A DNA stretch of 64,000 nucleotides from Nocardioides anomalus (lineage in GTDB: Bacteria; Actinomycetota; Actinomycetes; Propionibacteriales; Nocardioidaceae), in NCBI RefSeq assembly GCF_011046535.1, contig NZ_CP049257.1, positions 2,232,001 to 2,296,000 of the forward strand. Direction: 5' to 3'. A model generated the notes under the pieces. The model had not been told where the DNA came from. It searched no databases and was given only the letters and a program-made list of their open reading frames with translations. Below are positions 56,474-64,000 of the stretch, one piece after another. A program made the position numbers and the translations under genes. How positions within the stretch are numbered: position 1 is the first letter of the stretch; every line of letters begins with the position of its first letter.

Positions 56474-57408
56474 CGGGCGAGCCCCAGCCGGCCGGCCTGG
56501 CGCTCGTGGCGGGCCCAGACGGCGCGGGTCTCAGCCGGGTGCGCGGCATACCACTCCAGGTGGGCCTCCGTCACCTCGGCCGCGACGACCGGCACCCCGT
56601 CGAGCCACCAGTGGTCGTGCTCCGGAGCGCGCGCGAACCCCCACGTGGCGGCGACCGCCGCCTCGACCGGAGCGCGCACCGAGGCCAGCAGCGGGCGGCC
56701 TGGGTCGACCGGCGCGGGCAGGCCCGCGGCCGCCGCGGCGCGACCGGCCAGGGCCAGGAGGACCGGGTTGCCGGGGTGGTTCACGGTGCGCATCTGGTCG
56801 GGGTGGGGGTCGCGCAGCACGTCCGAGACCGCCACGGTCGTCCCCGCCTCGCGCCGGACCAGCTCGGCCAGCGACGCCGCGGCCACCTCCCGCACCCCGT
56901 CCTCGCGCACCGGCCGCACCGGGTCGCCGCCGTGCAGGGCGGCGTGCACGACGCGCAGGTCGTGGTACGGCACGACCGGCAGCGGGTCGGTGCCCGGCGG
57001 CGGGTGCTGGACGACGTGCGCCGGGTGCAGCGCGTTGTGCCGGACCGACGGCACGACGACGGTCCGGCCGCCGGCGGGCAGGTGCGCGGCGAGCTGGTCG
57101 GTGCCCAGGGCCATCCCGCGGTAGCCGGCGTGGATGGGCTGCACCACCAGCGTGGTGGCGCGGGCGAGCAGCGCGTGCAGGCGCCCGACGTCGTCCGGCT
57201 CGAGCTCGAAGACAGGGGGGATCCGCACGCTGCGCCGGCCGTGCGGGTCGAGCAGCAGGCGCAGCGACTCGGCCTGGCAGTTGCCCACCACGACCACCGA
57301 GCCGTCGGGCGCCGGTCCGGGCCGGTCGGACCTGTCGGGCTCGCCGTAGAAGTGCGCGTAGTGGACGCGGCGCAGGGGGTCGAGCGCCGGCGCGGCCGGG
57401 CCGCTCAC
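56470..57408 (-). CDS. WcbI-like polysaccharide biosynthesis protein (putative acyltransferase)
   Basis: 312 residues from a GTG overlapping the upstream stop (GTGA). The motif VVVVGNCQAESLRLLLD (about 38-54) and VVQPIHAGYRGMALGTDQLA (about 93-112) are as in the WcbI group of capsule genes, which resemble SGNH/GDSL-fold enzymes and are thought to acetylate polysaccharide. The nucleophile candidates are Cys or Ser in GNCQAES. It is embedded between two glycosyltransferase genes, consistent with modifying the product. Its own start and stop both overlap neighbours, so the four proteins are made together. Confidence 0.85.
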   Translation of the reverse strand: MSGPAAPALDPLRRVHYAHFYGEPDRSDRPGPAPDGSVVVVGNCQAESLRLLLDPHGRRSVRIPPVFELEPDDVGRLHALLARATTLVVQPIHAGYRGMALGTDQLAAHLPAGGRTVVVPSVRHNALHPAHVVQHPPPGTDPLPVVPYHDLRVVHAALHGGDPVRPVREDGVREVAAASLAELVRREAGTTVAVSDVLRDPHPDQMRTVNHPGNPVLLALAGRAAAAAGLPAPVDPGRPLLASVRAPVEAAVAATWGFARAPEHDHWWLDGVPVVAAEVTEAHLEWYAAHPAETRAVWARHERQAGRLGLAR

Positions 57409-58508
57409 GCCGAGCGCTGCCGTCGCTCGGCCTGCGCCCGGGCGGCCGCGGCCACCGTGCGGTAGGTGCGGTCGTGCTCGGCGGCCAGCCGCTCGCGCTG
57501 GCGCCGCCGAGCCGGTGCGTCGAGCCCGGCGAGCCCGGCGGGCCCGGCGCGCCCGACCGCGCGGCGCAGCGCGTCGGTCAGCGAGCCGGTGTCGTCGAGC
57601 GCGAACAGGGCCGCCGCACCCTGGTCGCCGTAGCAGCCGACCGCGGGCGCGACCACCGGCGTGCCCACGTCGTGGCAGGCCTCGAGCCAGCCCGAGTGGG
57701 TGCCGAAGCGGTACGGCAGCACGGCCACGTCCAGGTCGGCCAGCCAGCGCCAGAGCTCGTCGTCGGGGAAGCGGTCGTGCCACTGCACGTCGACCCCGCG
57801 GCGGGTCGCCGCCACGAGCCACCGGGTCGTCGCCCGGGACCGCTCGTCGCTGCGCTGGGCCAGCTCGCGGTGGACGCCGACGCGCAGCCCCAGCCCCAGC
57901 TCCCCGCACGCGGTCTCCAGCCGAGGGAGCAGGTCGGGGTCGGTGTTGGTGCGCAGCGCCTTGATCTCGACGCCGACGGTCGTCGGCACCCGCTCCCGAC
58001 GCGCGGCGCGCAGGCGGGTCATCGCGTCGAGGTCCACCAGGTGCGGGTGCGCGACGACCTGCGCGACCCGGCCCCAGCGGGCGGCGATGCGCGCCGCGGC
58101 CCCGGCCGTCAGGGTCAGCACCGCGTCGGCGTGCGGGACGAGCACGTCCAGCTTGGCCAGGTGCTCGCGCGGGTCCTCCTGGTGCGGGCTGTGCAGGTCG
58201 TGGACGGTGACGACCACGCCGATCCCGCGGTCCTCCGCGACGTCCAGCAGCTCGGCGAGCTGGTCCGCGGGCGTCGCGTCGAAGCCGAAGTGCACGTGCA
58301 GCACGTCGCAGTCCTGCGCGGCCAGCCAGGCGGGACCGAGCGCCACCGGCGGCCACCAGCGGCCGGTCGCCGGGCGCGAGGGGTCGTCGGGGTCCGGATC
58401 GGGCCGGAACGCGAAGCCGGCCGGCCCGCCGCCCGCCGGGAGCAGGTGCTCGACGTACGGATGGCCGGCAGGGACCGCCACGACGTCCAGACGCTCACGC
58501 GACACCAC
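57405..58508 (-). CDS. GT4-type glycosyltransferase
   Basis: 367 residues from a GTG (a second GTG follows one codon later). The N-terminal half has DVLHVHFGFDATPADQLAEL (about 67-86) and VVVTVHDLHSPHQEDP (about 97-112), typical of GT4 (group 1). The C-terminal half has VQWHDRFPDDELWRWLADLD and VAVLPYRFGTHSGWLEACHD then VGTPVVAPAVGCYGDQG, with the E of HSGWLEACHD in the nucleotide-sugar site. First gene of the glycan operon. Its donor sugar is unknown. Confidence 0.88.
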   Translation of the reverse strand: MVSRERLDVVAVPAGHPYVEHLLPAGGGPAGFAFRPDPDPDDPSRPATGRWWPPVALGPAWLAAQDCDVLHVHFGFDATPADQLAELLDVAEDRGIGVVVTVHDLHSPHQEDPREHLAKLDVLVPHADAVLTLTAGAAARIAARWGRVAQVVAHPHLVDLDAMTRLRAARRERVPTTVGVEIKALRTNTDPDLLPRLETACGELGLGLRVGVHRELAQRSDERSRATTRWLVAATRRGVDVQWHDRFPDDELWRWLADLDVAVLPYRFGTHSGWLEACHDVGTPVVAPAVGCYGDQGAAALFALDDTGSLTDALRRAVGRAGPAGLAGLDAPARRRQRERLAAEHDRTYRTVAAAARAQAERRQRSA

Positions 58509-58622
58509 CCACCACCTCCCGAGCCTTGGTCATCGTGTCCAAGTTTCGCCCCTGAATCCTGGACATCATGCCTCACCCCGGGAGGCGAACCCCTCTCCGC
58601 GCCGGGACCTAGGGTGGCGTCC

Positions 58623-59270
58623 GTGCGCGCGGCATTCGTCCTGTACCCCGGCTTCACCGCCCTGGACCTCGTGGGCCCGTTCGAGGTGCTCACGTTCGTC
58701 CCCGGCGTGACCACGCTGCTCGTCTCCGAGCACGGCGGCCCGGTCACCAGCGAGGCGCCGCAGCTGGCTCTCGCGGACTCGCTCCCGCTGGACGAGGTGC
58801 CCGCCCCGGACCTCGTCCTGGTGCCGGGCGGTCCCGGTCAGGCCGACCAGATGGACGACGGGCCGCTGCACGCCTGGCTGCGCGCCGCCGACCGCAGCGC
58901 CACCTGGATGACGTCGGTGTGCACCGGCTCGCTCATCCTGGCCGCCGCCGGGTTGCTGGAGGGCCGCCGGGCCACGACCCACTGGCTGGCCGCCGACCAG
59001 CTGGCCCGCTACGGCGCCACTCACAGCGACGAGCGCGTGGTCGTCGACGGGAAGTACGTCACCGGCGCCGGCGTCTCGGCCGGCATCGACCTGGCCCTGC
59101 GCCTGACCGAGCAGATCGCCGGCCCGGACGCCGCACAGCTGCGACAGCTGTCCATCGAGTACGCCCCCGAGCCGCCGTACGCCGCGGGCTCGCCGCACAC
59201 CGCACCACCGCACGTGGTGCAGACGCTGCTGGACCGCAAGGACGCCTCCCTCAGCGGCGGAGCGGCCTGA
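58623..59270 (+). CDS. DJ-1/PfpI family protein (isonitrile-hydratase-like)
   Basis: 215 residues from the GTG at 58623. N-terminus AAFVLYPGFTALDLVGPFEV is typical; the active Cys is in WMTSVCTGSLILAAAGLLEG (about residue 100) with Glu in the N-terminal GPFEV segment. This branch includes isonitrile hydratase InhA and transcription-associated DJ-1 proteins lacking a DNA-binding domain, as here. The C-terminus has no AraC domain. It is divergent from the glycan operon and convergent with the pca operon. Confidence 0.88.
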   Translation: MRAAFVLYPGFTALDLVGPFEVLTFVPGVTTLLVSEHGGPVTSEAPQLALADSLPLDEVPAPDLVLVPGGPGQADQMDDGPLHAWLRAADRSATWMTSVCTGSLILAAAGLLEGRRATTHWLAADQLARYGATHSDERVVVDGKYVTGAGVSAGIDLALRLTEQIAGPDAAQLRQLSIEYAPEPPYAAGSPHTAPPHVVQTLLDRKDASLSGGAA

Positions 59271-59273
59271 GCC

Positions 59274-59639
59274 TCACTCGTCCTCGAACACCCGCTGGGC
59301 GATGCGGAAGGCGGTGTTGGCGTCGGGGACCCCGCAGTAGATCGCGGTCTGCAGCAGGGTCTCCTTGATCTCGTCCATGGTGAGGCCGTTGCGCAGCGCC
59401 GCGCGCAGGTGCATGGCCAGCTCCTCGTGGTGCCCGCGGGCGACGAGCGCGGTGAGCGTGATGAGCGAGCGGCTGCGGCGGTCCAGGCCGGGGCGGGTCC
59501 ACACCGAGCCCCAGGCGTACTCGGTGATGAGCTCCTGGAACTCCCGCGTGAGGTCCGTGGCGCCCTCGGTGGCGCGGTCCACGTGCTCCGCGCCGAGGAC
59601 CTCGCGGCGCACCTCCATGCCGTCGTCGTAGCGGGTCAT
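59274..59639 (-). CDS. pcaC: 4-carboxymuconolactone decarboxylase
   Basis: 121 residues. The family core runs DLTREFQELITEYAWGSVW (about 30-48), then LDRRSRSLITLTALVARGHH (about 51-70) and LRAALRNGLTMDEIKETLLQ with the catalytic His/Glu-type residues, ending in IYCGVPDANTAFRIAQRVF. It decarboxylates 4-carboxymuconolactone to 3-oxoadipate enol-lactone. Last gene of the operon; its start overlaps the pcaD stop (ATGA). The three genes after it in the pathway (pcaI, pcaJ, pcaF) are not in the window. Confidence 0.96.
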   Translation of the reverse strand: MTRYDDGMEVRREVLGAEHVDRATEGATDLTREFQELITEYAWGSVWTRPGLDRRSRSLITLTALVARGHHEELAMHLRAALRNGLTMDEIKETLLQTAIYCGVPDANTAFRIAQRVFEDE

Positions 59640-60340
59640 GCTCCTACCTCCTGGGCGAGCTCGCGGATGAGGGCGGCCACGGCCTCGGGTGCCTCGGCCG
59701 GCGCCTGGTGGCCGACGCCGTCGAGGACCACGAGGCGGCCGCGCTGGACGCCGTCGGCGATCGCGCGCACCGCCTCGGGCGGGCACGTCGGGTCGTGCTC
59801 GCCGGCCACGGCGACGACCGGGACGGCGATCTCCCCCAGCCGCTCGCGGACGTCGTACGCCGCGAGCGCGCCGCAGACCGCGACGTAGCCCTCGTCGTCG
59901 CTCTCGCGCAGCGTGTGCAGCAGCGCCGACGCGCGCTCGGGCTCGCGCTCGAGGAAGCCGGGGCCGAACCAGCGCGCGGCGGTGGCGGTCACCAGCGAGG
60001 CGGTGCCGGACACGCGGACCTGGGCGATCCGCTCGGCCCAGCTCTCCTCGGTGCCGATGCGCGCGGCGGTGCAGCACAGCACCGCGCCGAGCACCCGGTC
60101 GGGCGCGTCCAGGCACAGCTGCAGCCCGACCTGACCGCCGACCGAGTCGCCGGCGTAGAGGAACGGGCCGTCCACCCGCTCCAACAGCCGGGTGGCGAGG
60201 TCCTCGACCGTCACCGGATCCGGGCCGGTCGGCAGCTCCCAGGCCACCACGTCGACGTCCTCGTGGAGCAGCTCCGCGGTCGGGCCCCAGCAGGTGGCGG
60301 GGGTGGTGCCCAGCGAGGGGCCGAGGACGAGGGTGGTCAC
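59636..60340 (-). CDS. pcaD: 3-oxoadipate enol-lactonase
   Basis: 234 residues from the GTG at 60340, which overlaps the pcaB stop (GTGA). Alpha/beta hydrolase: nucleophile in YAGDSVGGQVGLQLCLDAPD (Ser about 74), acid in AGEHDPTCPPEA and His in GVGHQAPAEAPEAV (about 214). It hydrolyses the enol-lactone to 3-oxoadipate. Slightly shorter than usual (about 260), mainly because the LPGHG loop region is abbreviated (WELPTGPDPV). Longer upstream codons in the frame are Arg-rich and rejected. Confidence 0.93.
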   Translation of the reverse strand: MTTLVLGPSLGTTPATCWGPTAELLHEDVDVVAWELPTGPDPVTVEDLATRLLERVDGPFLYAGDSVGGQVGLQLCLDAPDRVLGAVLCCTAARIGTEESWAERIAQVRVSGTASLVTATAARWFGPGFLEREPERASALLHTLRESDDEGYVAVCGALAAYDVRERLGEIAVPVVAVAGEHDPTCPPEAVRAIADGVQRGRLVVLDGVGHQAPAEAPEAVAALIRELAQEVGA

Positions 60341-61251
60341 GGGTGCACTCGCAGTCCGGTCAGGAGGTCGGCGGTCTGGCTCACCGCGACGGCGGTGCGC
60401 CGCGCGAGCAGCCGCAGGGTGTCCCACTCGGCGTGCCAGGCGCCGTCGGCGCGCTCCTCGAGCTGGTCGGCGGCCGCCAGGTGCAGCGTCGCGCCGAGCT
60501 GAGGGGTGGTCAGGGCCGCGCGGCGCACGAGGACCGAGAGCACCGGGTTCTGCTTGTGCGGCATCGACGACGACCCGCCGGGCGAGGCCTCGCTCAGGGT
60601 GCCGTCGCGCGACCCGGCCAGCACGTCGCGGGCCACGTGGCCGCAGGCGTCGGTGGCCGCGACCAGCGCGTCCCCGGCTCGGGTGACGGCCCGGCGCTGG
60701 GTGTGCCAGGACGGCACGTCGGCCAGGCCGAGCCGCTCGGCCAGCCGGGCCCGGCCCTCGCTCGTCGTGCCGACCGGCCCCCCGACCTGCACCGGGTAGG
60801 TCAGCGCCCCGAGGTCTGCATCGGCCTCGCCCAGCCCGGCGCGCCAGCCGCGCAGCCGGTCGCCGAGCGTGATCGGCAGGGCCGGCTGGGTCAGCGTGCG
60901 GCCCTGCACCTCCACCCGGCCGTGCTCGGCGCCCAGCCGGTCCACCGCCTCGACCGCGCGCCCGAGGTCTCGTCGTACGGCGGCCACCGCCTCGCGCAGC
61001 AGCAGCACCAGCGCGGTGTCGAGCACGTCCTGGCTGGTCAGCCCCTCGTGCACGCCGGGGTGCTGCGTGCGCAGGGCCTCGACGAGCGCGATGACCGGGT
61101 TGCCGCCGGACTCCACGTCCAGGGCGCCCTCGGGGACGGTCAGCTCTGCGTCGATCCAGGCGGACTCGACGGCGACCATGGCCTCCAGGAAGGCCCGCTC
61201 GGAGAACAGGGCGCCGGCCCGGTGCGCGCCCGGCCAGAACAGCTCGCTCAC
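60337..61251 (-). CDS. pcaB: 3-carboxy-cis,cis-muconate cycloisomerase
   Basis: 304 residues from a GTG overlapping the pcaG stop (GTGA). The fumarase/aspartase signature is SPGGSSSMPHKQNPV (about 225-239), and HEGLTSQDVLDTALVLLL (about 68-85) is the catalytic His region. It closes carboxymuconate to 4-carboxymuconolactone. Family members are usually 350-450 residues; here the N-terminal helix pair and the C-terminal domain are short, as in some actinobacterial PcaB proteins. The active-site motifs remain. Confidence 0.92.
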   Translation of the reverse strand: MSELFWPGAHRAGALFSERAFLEAMVAVESAWIDAELTVPEGALDVESGGNPVIALVEALRTQHPGVHEGLTSQDVLDTALVLLLREAVAAVRRDLGRAVEAVDRLGAEHGRVEVQGRTLTQPALPITLGDRLRGWRAGLGEADADLGALTYPVQVGGPVGTTSEGRARLAERLGLADVPSWHTQRRAVTRAGDALVAATDACGHVARDVLAGSRDGTLSEASPGGSSSMPHKQNPVLSVLVRRAALTTPQLGATLHLAAADQLEERADGAWHAEWDTLRLLARRTAVAVSQTADLLTGLRVHP

Positions 61252-61733
61252 CGCAGGTGCCGGGGATAGGTCAGGAACACCGTCTCGTCGTCGCCCTGCA
61301 GGTGCACGTCGAAGGCGTACCCCTCCTCGACGGCCCGCGCCACCAGCGTGGGACGCCGGTCCTCGGCCAGGCCCGCCAGGAACGCGTCGCCGGCACCGGG
61401 TAGGTAGACCCGGGTGAACAGCCGGTTGAGCAGCCCCCGCGCGAACACGGTCAGTCCCAGGAACGCGCCGTCCGGCTCCGGCACCGTGAACGCGTAGCGC
61501 CCCTCGGCGTCGGTGGCCGCCCGTCCCCAGAGCCGCTCACCACCGACCGCGGTCACCGTGAGCTCGAGCAGCGCGTCCGGCACCGGGTCGCCCGCGCCGT
61601 CGCGCACCACCCCGCTCAGCCGCCGCGCGCCGGGGCTGCCGGCGGGCACCAGGTCCGCCGCGCCGTCGTACGGCAGCGCGAAGCCGAAGAAGGGGCCGAC
61701 CGTCTGCCCCGCGGTCGGGTGCAGCTCACTCAT
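61248..61733 (-). CDS. pcaG: Protocatechuate 3,4-dioxygenase, alpha subunit
   Basis: 161 residues. The intradiol dioxygenase fold is shown by TAGQTVGPFFGFALPY (about 7-22), LSGVVRDGAGDPVPDALLEL (about 39-58) and LTVFARGLLNRLFTRVYLPG (about 93-112). As usual for the alpha subunit, it lacks the iron-binding Tyr/His set, which lies in PcaH. Together they open protocatechuate between C3 and C4. Start overlaps pcaH by 8 bases. Confidence 0.95.
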   Translation of the reverse strand: MSELHPTAGQTVGPFFGFALPYDGAADLVPAGSPGARRLSGVVRDGAGDPVPDALLELTVTAVGGERLWGRAATDAEGRYAFTVPEPDGAFLGLTVFARGLLNRLFTRVYLPGAGDAFLAGLAEDRRPTLVARAVEEGYAFDVHLQGDDETVFLTYPRHLR

Positions 61734-62481
61734 CGGAGGCCTCCATCAGCGTGGCGTGCGGACCGGTGAGCACGATGTCCCAGCGGTAGCCGGTGCACCA
61801 CTCCGGCTCGGTCACGTCGTGGTCATAGGTGGCCACCAGCCGCGCCTGCGCGGCCGGGTCGACCACGGACTGGTAGATCGGGTCGAGCGGGAACAACGGG
61901 TCGCCCGGGAAGTACATCTGGGTCACCATCCGCTGGGTGAACTCCGTGCCGAACAGCGAGAAGTGGATGTGCGCCGGGCGCCAGGCGTTGCGGTGGTTGC
62001 GCCACGGGTAGGGCCCCGGCTTGATCGTGGTGAACCGGTAGGTGCCGTCCGCGTCGGTCAGGCACCGGCCGGCCCCTGTGAAGTGCGGGTCCAGCGGCGC
62101 CGGGTGTTGGTCGCGCTCGTGCCGGTAGCGCCCCGCGGCGTTCGCCTGCCACACCTCGACCAGCTGCTCGCGCACCGGCCGGCCGTCGCCGTCCAGCACC
62201 CGCCCGGTCACCACCATCCGCTCCCCCACCGCCTCCCCGTCGTGCTGCACGGTCAGGTCGGCCTCGCTCGGGTCGAGCCCGCGCTCGCCGAACACCGGCG
62301 CCCACAGCTCCAACCCCTCCGGGTCGACCTGCACCGGCGCCTTGGTCGGGTGGCGCAGCAGCGAGGAGCGGTATGGCGGGTAGTCCAGCCGCGGCTGCGT
62401 CTCGCTCCCGGTGCGGCCCGCCGCGATCTCGGCGATCTCGGCGGTGACGTCGTCCTGGGTCAGCTCGGTCGGTCCGGTCAT
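61726..62481 (-). CDS. pcaH: Protocatechuate 3,4-dioxygenase, beta subunit
   Basis: 251 residues. The non-haem iron ligands of the family are in place: Tyr in AAGRYRHERDQHPAPLDPHF, Tyr of KPGPYPWRNHRNAWRPAHIH and the two His of AHIHFSLFG. The N-terminal about 70 residues carry the conserved LDYPPYRSSLLRHP. This is the iron subunit of the dioxygenase. It overlaps pobA (ATGA) and pcaG, so the enzyme chains are made at matched levels. Confidence 0.96.
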   Translation of the reverse strand: MTGPTELTQDDVTAEIAEIAAGRTGSETQPRLDYPPYRSSLLRHPTKAPVQVDPEGLELWAPVFGERGLDPSEADLTVQHDGEAVGERMVVTGRVLDGDGRPVREQLVEVWQANAAGRYRHERDQHPAPLDPHFTGAGRCLTDADGTYRFTTIKPGPYPWRNHRNAWRPAHIHFSLFGTEFTQRMVTQMYFPGDPLFPLDPIYQSVVDPAAQARLVATYDHDVTEPEWCTGYRWDIVLTGPHATLMEASDE

Positions 62482-63668
62482 CGCGTGGGCCACCCCGTGT
62501 AGGCCTCGGCCAGGTACGTCGACCCGGCCTCGGAGGAGACGAGGCCGGCCAGCTCGGCCCGCTGGCGACGCTCGTCGAAGTCGGTGCTGTCGGCGCCGAG
62601 GTGCAGCATCGCGGTCATCCAGTAGGAGAAGTGCTGCACCCTCCAGACCCGCTCCAGCGCACGAGCGGTGTAGCCGTCGAGGACGTCGAGGTCGCCCTTG
62701 GTCAGCGCCAGCTCGACGTGCTCGGCGAGCAGGCGGGCGTCGGCCAGGGCCAGGTTGAGCCCCTTGGCGCCGGTCGGCGGGACGGTGTGCGCGGCGTCGC
62801 CGGCCAGCAGCAGCGGCCCCGAGCGCATCGGCGCCTGCACGAAGCTGCGGAACGGCAGCACCGTCCGCTCGAGGACCGGTCCCTCCTGCAGCGCGAACCC
62901 GTCGGACCCGGCCACCCGCGCCTGCAGCTCGCTCCAGATCCGGTCGTCGGACCACGCATCGGGATCCTCGTCCGGGTCGCACTGGAAGTACATCCGCTGC
63001 ACCGACTCGGTGCGCTGGCTGATGAGCGCGAAGCCGCGCTCGGAGCGGGTGTAGACCAGTTCCGGGGCGCTCTTCGGCGCCTCGCAGAGGATCCCGAACC
63101 ACGCGAAGGGGTAGGTCCGCGACCACCGCTCCGGCGCGGCCACCAGGTCCCGGCTCGCACTGCGCGAGCCGTCCGCGCCCACCACCAGGTCGGCCACCAC
63201 CTCGTGCTCCGCGCCACCGGTGTCGCGGTAGGTCACCCGCGGGCGGCGGCCGCCCAGGTCGTGCACGGCCGTGTCGCTGACGCCGTAGCGCAGGTCCCCG
63301 CCGTCGCGGGTCCGCGCGGCGTGCAGGTCGACGAACACCTCGGTCTGCGGGTAGAGCCACACCGACGCCCCGACCAGCGCCTCGAAGTCCACCCGGTGGC
63401 TCTCCCCGCCGAAGCGCAGGAACACGCCCTCGTGCCGGTCGCCGTCGGTGAGCACCCGCTCCGCGCCCGCGGCGTACACCCCGGTCTCGGTCAGCAGCCG
63501 CACGCTGTCCTGCTCGAGGATCCCCGCCCGGTGCGTCGTGGCGATCTCCTCGACGTCGCGGGTGTCGAGGACCACCGACTCGATCCCCGCCGTGTGCAGC
63601 AGGTGCGAGACGACCAGCCCGGCCGGTCCCCCACCGACGACCGCCACCTGGGTGCGCGTGCTGGTCAC
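62478..63668 (-). CDS. pobA: 4-hydroxybenzoate 3-monooxygenase
   Basis: 396 residues from the GTG at 63668, close to the 394 of the Pseudomonas enzyme; another GTG three codons earlier is possible. FAD-binding: VAVVGGGPAGLVVSHLL (about 8-24), the DG motif DLVVGADGSRSASRDLVAAP (about 157-176), and LLAGDAAHTVPPTGAKGLNL (about 280-299). It hydroxylates 4-hydroxybenzoate with NADPH/NADH and oxygen to protocatechuate, feeding pcaHG. First gene of the operon. No PobR regulator is visible next to it. Confidence 0.95.
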   Translation of the reverse strand: MTSTRTQVAVVGGGPAGLVVSHLLHTAGIESVVLDTRDVEEIATTHRAGILEQDSVRLLTETGVYAAGAERVLTDGDRHEGVFLRFGGESHRVDFEALVGASVWLYPQTEVFVDLHAARTRDGGDLRYGVSDTAVHDLGGRRPRVTYRDTGGAEHEVVADLVVGADGSRSASRDLVAAPERWSRTYPFAWFGILCEAPKSAPELVYTRSERGFALISQRTESVQRMYFQCDPDEDPDAWSDDRIWSELQARVAGSDGFALQEGPVLERTVLPFRSFVQAPMRSGPLLLAGDAAHTVPPTGAKGLNLALADARLLAEHVELALTKGDLDVLDGYTARALERVWRVQHFSYWMTAMLHLGADSTDFDERRQRAELAGLVSSEAGSTYLAEAYTGWPTR

Positions 63669-63678
63669 GTCCTGCACG

Positions 63679-64000
63679 CTAGACCCGGCGACCACGGGCC
63701 GGCGGCCCGCCCCGCACCGGGGTCCGGGCCGCGGCGCGCGGGCAGCGCGCGTAGGTGACCCGGGTGACCGAGACCGAGTAGCCGGCGTCGTCGGGTGACG
63801 GTCCACCCCGACCGTGCGGCCGGGACCGGCCCGCCGGCGCCGCCGGCGGCGCCGGCGGCGCCGGCGGCGCCGCGACCCGGTCACGACTCACCGCGTGCAG
63901 GTCCTCGTGGACGTGCCGCAGGATCCCCTTCTGCCAGACCCACCCGATGGCGAAGGCCAGCGGCGTGGTCACCGCCTCGAGGGTCAGCTCGAAGAGCCAG
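63679..64000 (-). CDS. Membrane-associated protein with Pro/Ala repeat, cut by the window edge
   Basis: About 106 residues are present and the frame is open to the right edge. LFELTLEAVTTPLAFAIGWV is hydrophobic and could be a membrane helix, followed by QKGILRHVHEDLHAVSRDR and then VAAPPAPPAPPAAPAGRS from a 9-base repeat. The C-terminus is Arg/Pro-rich and ends 10 bases upstream of pobA. I recognise no family. The start lies outside the window or at the GTG at 63972. Confidence 0.45.
   Translation of the reverse strand, partial: WLFELTLEAVTTPLAFAIGWVWQKGILRHVHEDLHAVSRDRVAAPPAPPAPPAAPAGRSRPHGRGGPSPDDAGYSVSVTRVTYARCPRAAARTPVRGGPPARGRRV
63831..63873 (-). repeat. 9-base tandem repeat GGCGCCGGC in the gene at the right edge
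   Basis: About four imperfect copies of GCCGGCGGC. On the minus strand it gives Ala-Pro-Pro repeats. A third locus in this window where a 9-base unit is expanded in a coding stretch. Confidence 0.7.

Overview
The window is very GC-rich DNA (almost every third codon position in the real genes is G or C) with frequent GTG starts and start/stop overlaps of the ATGA or GTGA type. Gene content points to a high-GC actinobacterium. The run pgsA – DUF881 – small basic protein – DUF881 – gcvH – FHA (GarA-like) – MerR (FtsR) – bifunctional nuclease – MerR – gcvP matches the gene order I know from Mycobacterium tuberculosis (Rv1822 to Rv1832). The tldD/tldE pair, IdeR/DtxR-type iron boxes and the overall repertoire would fit Nocardioides or a relative; the genus is an inference.

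Layout. 1-3 kb: end of fdhD, a SigE-family sigma factor with its membrane partner, and peptidase E. 3-9.7 kb: sbcD-sbcC, a methyltransferase, a sulfotransferase and a disrupted DUF3105 gene. 9.7-15.6 kb: tldD-tldE, a membrane protein, a CYTH-CHAD protein and a secreted protein. 15.6-24.7 kb: the glycine-cleavage/GarA/FtsR/pgsA block, all on the minus strand, with a glycine riboswitch in front of gcvP. 24.7-34.2 kb: two CorC/CNNM-type membrane proteins, a lipoprotein, a methyltransferase, a DUF1501/DUF1800 pair and a secreted 5'-nucleotidase. 34.4-40.3 kb: an iron-siderophore uptake locus (siderophore-interacting protein, two permeases, ATPase, two binding lipoproteins) with two iron boxes. 40.4-48.2 kb: single genes (acyltransferase, thioesterase, STAS protein, amidase, a 40-residue CxxC protein, a large membrane protein), the remains of a glycine-rich secreted protein, and an MFS exporter. 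48.4-54.2 kb: two very large FtsX-like permeases with no ATPase gene beside them. 54.2-58.5 kb: a tightly overlapped four-gene glycan operon (GT4, WcbI-like, GT4, GT2). 58.6-64 kb: a DJ-1/PfpI protein and a fully coupled 4-hydroxybenzoate/protocatechuate operon, pobA-pcaH-pcaG-pcaB-pcaD-pcaC.

How they work together. The pca operon turns 4-hydroxybenzoate into 3-oxoadipate. The iron locus should be derepressed when iron is low. GcvP and GcvH belong to the same enzyme complex but lie in different transcription units, and only gcvP carries the riboswitch. The four glycan genes probably build or decorate one surface polymer.

Quality. Several genes are broken by single-base frame changes. Two lie at G homopolymers (32029-32036 and 56338-56343), one is inside a DUF3105 gene near 9375, and at least five lie in one glycine-rich gene (45715-46682). 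Removing one base restores a family-typical reading in the first three, which suggests sequence error at least as much as real gene decay. I saw no tRNA, rRNA, CRISPR array, insertion sequence or phage gene.
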